A DNA stretch of 9,855 nt, taken from NCBI GenBank assembly GCA_030043505.1, contig JASHXN010000076.1, positions 1 to 9,855 on the forward strand, read 5' to 3'. The first letter of the stretch is position 1; each line of letters opens with the position of its first letter. Source of the stretch: Thermoplasmata archaeon (lineage in GTDB: Archaea > Thermoplasmatota > Thermoplasmata > UBA184). The translations under genes and the position numbers were made by a program. Positions 6,584-9,855 of the stretch are shown one piece after another. The notes under the pieces are model-generated. The model saw only the letters and a list, made by a program, of their open reading frames with translations, was not told where the DNA came from and did not search any database.

Positions 6584-7447
6584 TTGCCCGACCCTACCGA
6601 AGAACTCGAACGGCGTCGCGCCGAGTCGAACGAGCACGCGGACGCGTTCCGCGCGAACCGCGACCGCCTGAACGCCGAAGCGCGGACGCTCGCCGAGGCG
6701 CGCGCCGACATCGTCGACGAGATCCGGGCGAAGAGCGCGGAGGCGCAGGACCATCGGCGCCACCGTGACGAGCTGAACGCCCAGGTCCGCGAGGCGAAGC
6801 GGCTGCGGGAGGAGTGGAACGCGAAGTTCCAGCAGCTCTCCGAGACGATCCAGCAGATGCGCCGGACCCGTCCTCCCCGTCAGGGAGCCGTCCCGGTCTG
6901 GCGGCTGAAGAAGGACCTCAAGGAGCTCGAGTTCCGTCACATGACCACGGCGTTCACCGGCGACGCGGAGAAGCGCCTCATCGAGGAGATGAAGCGCCTG
7001 GAAGCGGCGATCCGGGAACAGGAGGACCAGTTCCGTCGCGACCCGGGGATCGAGGAGGCGCTGAAGGCGTACGCCGAGGCCCGGGACGAGGCGGAGAAGC
7101 ATCACGCCGCCGTGGGCCAGCTCGCCGAGGAGGCGCAGCGGGCGCACGAGGCGATGGTCACCCTCTTCGAATCCGGGGACGAGCTGCGCCGACGGGCCGA
7201 CGAGGTCCAGGCGAAGCTGGTCGAGGTGAAGGCGGCGGCCGACGAGGCGCACCGCCAGCACATCGCGGCGATCGAGGAGGTCCGGGACATCGAGAAGCTC
7301 CTGTACGCGGCCCGGGGCGGCCACGCGCCGGCGGCGTGGGCGCCGGCCGAGGCGCCGCGCGAGGAGGATTTCCTCGCCCGCCTGAAGAAGGGCGAGAAGG
7401 TCTCCACCGAGGACCTGCTGGAGCTCCAGAAGCGGGGCCGGGCGTAA
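6584..7447 (+). CDS. Archaeal coiled-coil protein, COG1340-like
   Basis: A 287-residue soluble protein that is almost entirely helical and highly charged. Heptad-like repeats run from about residue 5 to 245, with the recurring RDxLNAE/RDELNAQ motif typical of the archaeal COG1340 coiled-coil group. A break at about 95-103 (RPPRQGAVP) precedes LKKDLKELEFRHMTTAF, which resembles the conserved hairpin region of that family. After a Gly/Ala/Pro linker (about 248-263) comes the conserved end FLARLKKGEKVSTEDLLELQ. Homologues are often mislabelled as phosphoserine phosphatase; no catalytic motif is present. The frame must start at TTG 6584 or later, since TGA directly precedes it. GGTGG at 6575-6579, 4 bases upstream, supports this TTG. 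The HAD-like gene follows after 15 bp, suggesting an operon. Function is unknown; a scaffold or tether is a guess from shape. Confidence 0.85.
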   Translation: MPDPTEELERRRAESNEHADAFRANRDRLNAEARTLAEARADIVDEIRAKSAEAQDHRRHRDELNAQVREAKRLREEWNAKFQQLSETIQQMRRTRPPRQGAVPVWRLKKDLKELEFRHMTTAFTGDAEKRLIEEMKRLEAAIREQEDQFRRDPGIEEALKAYAEARDEAEKHHAAVGQLAEEAQRAHEAMVTLFESGDELRRRADEVQAKLVEVKAAADEAHRQHIAAIEEVRDIEKLLYAARGGHAPAAWAPAEAPREEDFLARLKKGEKVSTEDLLELQKRGRA

Positions 7448-7462
7448 GCCGGTCGGATTCCT

Positions 7463-8245
7463 GTGACGCCCGAAGCCGCAGGCCGCCCCGTCGCGGCGGT
7501 CGTCTTCGCGATCGACGACGTGCTCGTCCCGTTCCGCTCGGTCGCCGCGTGGCAGTGGGCATGGCATCCGCAGGGCCCGCGCCTCGGCGAGCGGCACGTG
7601 CAGACCGCGGTCCGCCGGGGCCTCAAGGAGTGGGACCGGCGACGCTGGCACGGCCTCACCGGCAAGGCTCCGCCGGCGGACGGCTCCACGCTGGAGGCGC
7701 ACCTGGCCGAGACGCTCCGCGCCATCGCTCGACGGACCGTCCCGCCCGAGGAACGGGACGCGGTCGTCCGCCGGTTGCTGCAGCCGAAGGGGGAGCTCGA
7801 GAAGTTCCCCGACGTCGAGCCGGCGCTCGCGCTCCTCCGCGCCGCAGCGGTCAAGGTCGCCGCCCTCAGCTACCTCCCCGGGGAGAGCGCTCGCTGGTTG
7901 CTCCACCGCATCGGCTTCCCGACCGACGCGCTCCTCGGGACCGCCGAGGGGCCGGGCCCGGTGCTCCCGGCGGAGGCAGCGTTCCGGTCGGCCGCCGAGC
8001 GTCTGGGGGTCCCGGCGGACCGCACGGTGTACGTCGGCTCGATGTACTGGAGCGACGCGCGCGCCGCCCAGCGCGCGGGACTTCGCGCGGTCCTCCTCGA
8101 CCGGGCGACGGCCTGGCCGAACGTCACCGGCGGTCGCGTGACGACCCTCGCCGACCTCGGACCCGCGCTGGAGGCGTCCGCCTCGCCGATCGCGGCCGCG
8201 TCGCCGTCGGGGGAAGATTCGTCGCCGGACGACCGCCCTCTGTAA
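7463..8245 (+). CDS. HAD-superfamily protein with degenerate active site
   Basis: A 260-residue protein with the layout of a haloacid dehalogenase-fold phosphatase: motif I strand, helical cap (about 25-110), motif II strand and a Rossmann-like C-terminal half. Motif I reads AVVFAIDDVLVP (12-23). The position of the Asp nucleophile in a normal FDLDDT motif is Ala16, while the following acid/base Asp18 is kept. Motif II keeps a serine (Ser136 in VAALSYLPG). Motif III lacks its lysine, and there is in fact no lysine at all after residue 131. Motif IV reads YVGSMYWSDARAA, with Ser193 where GD is expected, though Asp198 remains. The fold seems intact and the frame is clean, so this looks like a catalytically dead HAD rather than decay. 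GTG 7463 gives the proper N-terminus but has only a poor ribosome binding site. The C-terminal 25 or so residues are Ser/Pro/Ala-rich. Probably cotranscribed with the coiled-coil gene. Confidence 0.85.
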   Translation: MTPEAAGRPVAAVVFAIDDVLVPFRSVAAWQWAWHPQGPRLGERHVQTAVRRGLKEWDRRRWHGLTGKAPPADGSTLEAHLAETLRAIARRTVPPEERDAVVRRLLQPKGELEKFPDVEPALALLRAAAVKVAALSYLPGESARWLLHRIGFPTDALLGTAEGPGPVLPAEAAFRSAAERLGVPADRTVYVGSMYWSDARAAQRAGLRAVLLDRATAWPNVTGGRVTTLADLGPALEASASPIAAASPSGEDSSPDDRPL

Positions 8246-8251
8246 GGGGAC

Positions 8252-8259
8252 TTTTTATA
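8252..8259 (+). promoter_or_regulatory. TATA box for a leaderless V4R-Roadblock transcript
   Basis: TTTTTATA begins 7 bases after the HAD stop. Its centre is about 27 bases before the A of ATG 8283, the standard archaeal TATA-to-start distance. No Shine-Dalgarno sequence lies before that ATG, so transcription probably starts at or next to the start codon. Confidence 0.75.
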
Positions 8260-8282
8260 GGCCCTCCCCCGGTGCCGCGGCG

Positions 8283-8690
8283 ATGCCGGTACGTTACGTC
8301 AAGCTCGACCAGACGGAGCTGCGGCAGATCAAAGAGCTCTACGAGGGCGTGATGTCCCACGCCTGCCACGGTCTGTTCTTCAAGGAAGGCTCCGTGATCG
8401 GCGGCAACATGGCCGAGGAGGCGCTGAAGGACCGCCCCCACTACTTCGAGCGCGCCGCGAGCCTGCTCGAGGAGCACGGCTGGGTCGAGGGGGTCAAGTT
8501 CTCCGACCACGACGTGGTCGTCCGGGGGTCGATCGAGGTCGGTCCGAGCGACATCCCGACCTGCCACCGGCTCCGGGGCATCCTCCGCGAGTTCTACGAA
8601 CGTTTTAAGGGGGAGCGCGTCAAATGCACGGAAGAGGCGTGCGCGAGCACCGGGCAGCGCGAATGCCATTTCCGGGTCGAGGAACTGTAG
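8283..8690 (+). CDS. V4R-domain protein
   Basis: A 135-residue protein that is essentially one V4R (4-vinyl reductase-like) domain. The V4R fold binds small hydrophobic ligands in some proteins and is related to the Bet3-type subunits of eukaryotic TRAPP. The amphipathic N-terminal helices contain HACHGLFFKEG (26-36). The second half runs VVVRGSIEV, then PTCHRLRGILREFYERF (92-108), and ends with the family-type cysteine pattern Cys115, Cys120 and Cys128 in GQRECHF. Five cysteines in all (28, 94, 115, 120, 128) suggest possible metal or redox binding; this is inference. There is no signal peptide or membrane segment. ATG 8283 is supported by the TATA spacing. A Roadblock gene follows 13 bp after the stop, pointing to an operon. 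The ligand is unknown. Confidence 0.85.
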   Translation: MPVRYVKLDQTELRQIKELYEGVMSHACHGLFFKEGSVIGGNMAEEALKDRPHYFERAASLLEEHGWVEGVKFSDHDVVVRGSIEVGPSDIPTCHRLRGILREFYERFKGERVKCTEEACASTGQRECHFRVEEL

Positions 8691-8703
8691 GGGTACCGAG
8701 GGG

Positions 8704-9063
8704 ATGATGGCTACCGGGAACGTTGGCGCCGTGATCAAGGACCTCAAGACCCGCGTAGCGGGCATCGCCACCGCCCTCGTCTCGCGCGACGGGCTCGTCC
8801 TCTACGCGGACGTCCCCGCCGGCGTCTACACCGAAACGTTCGCGATCATGTGCGCGACGATCCTCGGCGCCGCGGCGACCGCCAACACCGAGTTGAACCG
8901 GGCGGCCCCGGAGCGCATCGTGGTCGAGGGGAACGACTCGAAGACGATCATCGTCGGCAGCGGCAAGAAGGCGCTGCTCGTCGCGGTCGTCGACCAGAGC
9001 GCGGACGTCACGAAGGTCCTGGACGAGGTCGCGAAGGTCGCCGACCTCCTGAAGGCGAACTAG
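8704..9063 (+). CDS. Roadblock/LC7 family protein
   Basis: A 119-residue protein covering one Roadblock/LC7 domain (MglB-like). Such proteins form homodimers and often act as scaffolds or regulators for small Ras-like GTPases. The pattern is an N-terminal helix, the first strand pair VAGIATALVSRDGLVLYAD (18-36), a long central helix (about 44-66) rich in alanine, the strands PERIVVEG, KTIIVGSG and KALLVAVVD, and a closing helix ending LLKAN. It lacks catalytic motifs, as expected. ATG 8704 follows GGGGT (8690-8694) at 9 bases; the next codon is also ATG (8707), with GAGGGG just before the pair. The gene directly follows the V4R gene, so the two are probably made together. No GTPase gene is visible here, so its partner must be encoded elsewhere. 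Confidence 0.9.
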   Translation: MMATGNVGAVIKDLKTRVAGIATALVSRDGLVLYADVPAGVYTETFAIMCATILGAAATANTELNRAAPERIVVEGNDSKTIIVGSGKKALLVAVVDQSADVTKVLDEVAKVADLLKAN

Positions 9064-9070
9064 GCCTACC

Positions 9071-9085
9071 GGCGCGCCGCGCGCC
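9071..9085. terminator. GC hairpin between convergent Roadblock and GT2 genes
   Basis: GGCGCG (9071-9076), loop CCG, and CGCGCC (9080-9085) form a perfect 6-bp stem in the 26-bp gap between two stop codons on opposite strands. It could act in both directions, but there is no T-run on either side. Confidence 0.35.
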
Positions 9086-9089
9086 GCCG

Positions 9090-9854
9090 CTACGGGGCGA
9101 GATCTCCTGTCACCGAGCCGGGACGCTCTCGGCCCGGCGGGGTGCCGGTGAGCAGGCGCGTGGCGTAGCCCGCGAGCGCCGCCACCAACCGGGCCCAGGC
9201 GATCGCGCCTTTCTGGCCGGCGAGCAGGCGCCGGAGCCGGTAGCGGACCCAGAGGCTGCCGTGCTTCTCGGTGAGCTGCTTGCGGCCGTAGCCGTTCCAG
9301 AACGCCTGGTAGAGGAACCGGACGAACGTCTCCCGCATGTGGTGGAAGACGAGCGCGTCGGGGGCGTAGTGGATCGACGCCCCGGCCCGGACCGCGCGCA
9401 GGTTCAGGTCGATGTCCTCCGCCGTGATGAACCGCGTATCGAACCCGTCGAGCCGCTCGAAGAGCGCCCGCGGGTACACGAGATTGCACGACGGGTACGT
9501 GACGTCGTAGCCGCCCTGGAACAGCTCGACGCGCTCGAGGGCGCCGTACTTCGGCTTGCCGATCGTCAGCGTCCGCCCGGCGACGACCGTCGTCGGGCCG
9601 AGGAACGGCCTAAGGGTCGCGAGCCAGCGCGAGTCCGCGACGCAGTCGCCGTCGATGAACGCGACGAACTCGGCCCGCGCCGCCCGCACGCCGAGGTTCC
9701 GTCCGCCGCCCCGGGAGCACGGCTTCACGACGATCCGCAGGAGCTCCGGGTGCCGGGCCCGGAACTCCTCGGCGATCGCTACGGTGCGGTCCCGGCTCTC
9801 CGCGTCGACCAGGACGATCTCGAACGGCGGCTCCTGCGCCGCGAGGCTCTCGAG
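9090..9854 (-). CDS. Family 2 glycosyltransferase, N-terminus cut by window edge
   Basis: A GT-A fold sugar transferase that moves a sugar from a nucleotide-activated donor to an unidentified acceptor. The frame stays open to the right edge, giving 254 codons with the true start outside. Reading from the edge, the nucleotide-binding strand is EIVLVDAESRDRT, then KPCSRGGGRNLGVRAARAEF, then the metal-binding DxD-type motif FIDGDC. Further on, FDTRFITAEDIDLNLR carries the ED acid pair of the acceptor/catalytic region. FHHMRETFVRFLYQAFWNGYGRK resembles the helical tail of archaeal and bacterial GT2 enzymes. The C-terminal helix (LVAALAGYATRLLTG) is mildly hydrophobic and may lie on the membrane. 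Only the first 20 or so residues should be missing, judging by where GT2 domains begin. The substrate cannot be told; surface glycan synthesis is likely. Confidence 0.92.
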   Translation of the reverse strand, partial: LESLAAQEPPFEIVLVDAESRDRTVAIAEEFRARHPELLRIVVKPCSRGGGRNLGVRAARAEFVAFIDGDCVADSRWLATLRPFLGPTTVVAGRTLTIGKPKYGALERVELFQGGYDVTYPSCNLVYPRALFERLDGFDTRFITAEDIDLNLRAVRAGASIHYAPDALVFHHMRETFVRFLYQAFWNGYGRKQLTEKHGSLWVRYRLRRLLAGQKGAIAWARLVAALAGYATRLLTGTPPGRERPGSVTGDLAP

Positions 9855-9855
9855 G

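Noticed and set aside
7320..7360. Ala/Pro/Gly-rich run near the end of the coiled-coil gene as a possible frameshift
   Set aside because: The frame continues directly into the family-type C-terminal tail, so it is a flexible linker.
6509..7906. 465-codon open frame on the - strand opposite the coiled-coil and HAD genes
   Set aside because: It is leucine/arginine repetitive and mirrors the coiled-coil heptads; the + strand proteins have family motifs and this has none.

Overview
The window (about 70% G+C by eye) is a gene-dense piece of an archaeal chromosome. Archaeal MCM, NMD3, a DUF424-like protein, archaeal-type SepF, HerA and a COG1340-like coiled-coil protein, together with T/A-rich TATA-type boxes, all point to Archaea. 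I infer a high-GC, non-halophilic, uncultivated euryarchaeal lineage, for example within Thermoplasmatota. The proteins lack the strong acidic bias of haloarchaea, but no marker here fixes the clade. I see no rRNA, tRNA, CRISPR array, insertion sequence or integrase.

Layout. (1) Bases 2-4957 are all on the + strand: the 3' part of mcm (replicative helicase), a small DUF424-like protein, nmd3 (ribosome-linked zinc protein), sepF (FtsZ membrane anchor) and pepA (M17 leucyl aminopeptidase). A TATA-like box sits between mcm and the DUF424 gene, inside a perfect 9-bp inverted repeat. The pepA start is problematic because no ATG, GTG or TTG lies in frame at the expected place. (2) herA runs on the - strand (4973-6448), convergent with pepA. 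(3) A 135-bp divergent intergenic region with one clear TATA box (6508-6514) separates herA from a + strand pair: a COG1340-like coiled-coil protein and a HAD-fold protein whose catalytic residues are largely missing. (4) A separate + strand unit, apparently leaderless, encodes a V4R-domain protein followed 13 bp later by a Roadblock/LC7 protein. (5) A family 2 glycosyltransferase on the - strand runs off the right edge.

How the genes may work together. The left block combines replication, ribosome and division functions in a housekeeping cluster. HerA and the coiled-coil/pseudo-HAD pair share a promoter region, which is only weak evidence of a joint role. The V4R and Roadblock pair looks like a small sensor/GTPase-regulator module with no GTPase in view. 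The least explained parts are the pseudo-HAD next to the coiled-coil protein, the V4R-Roadblock module, and the sepF/pepA junction.
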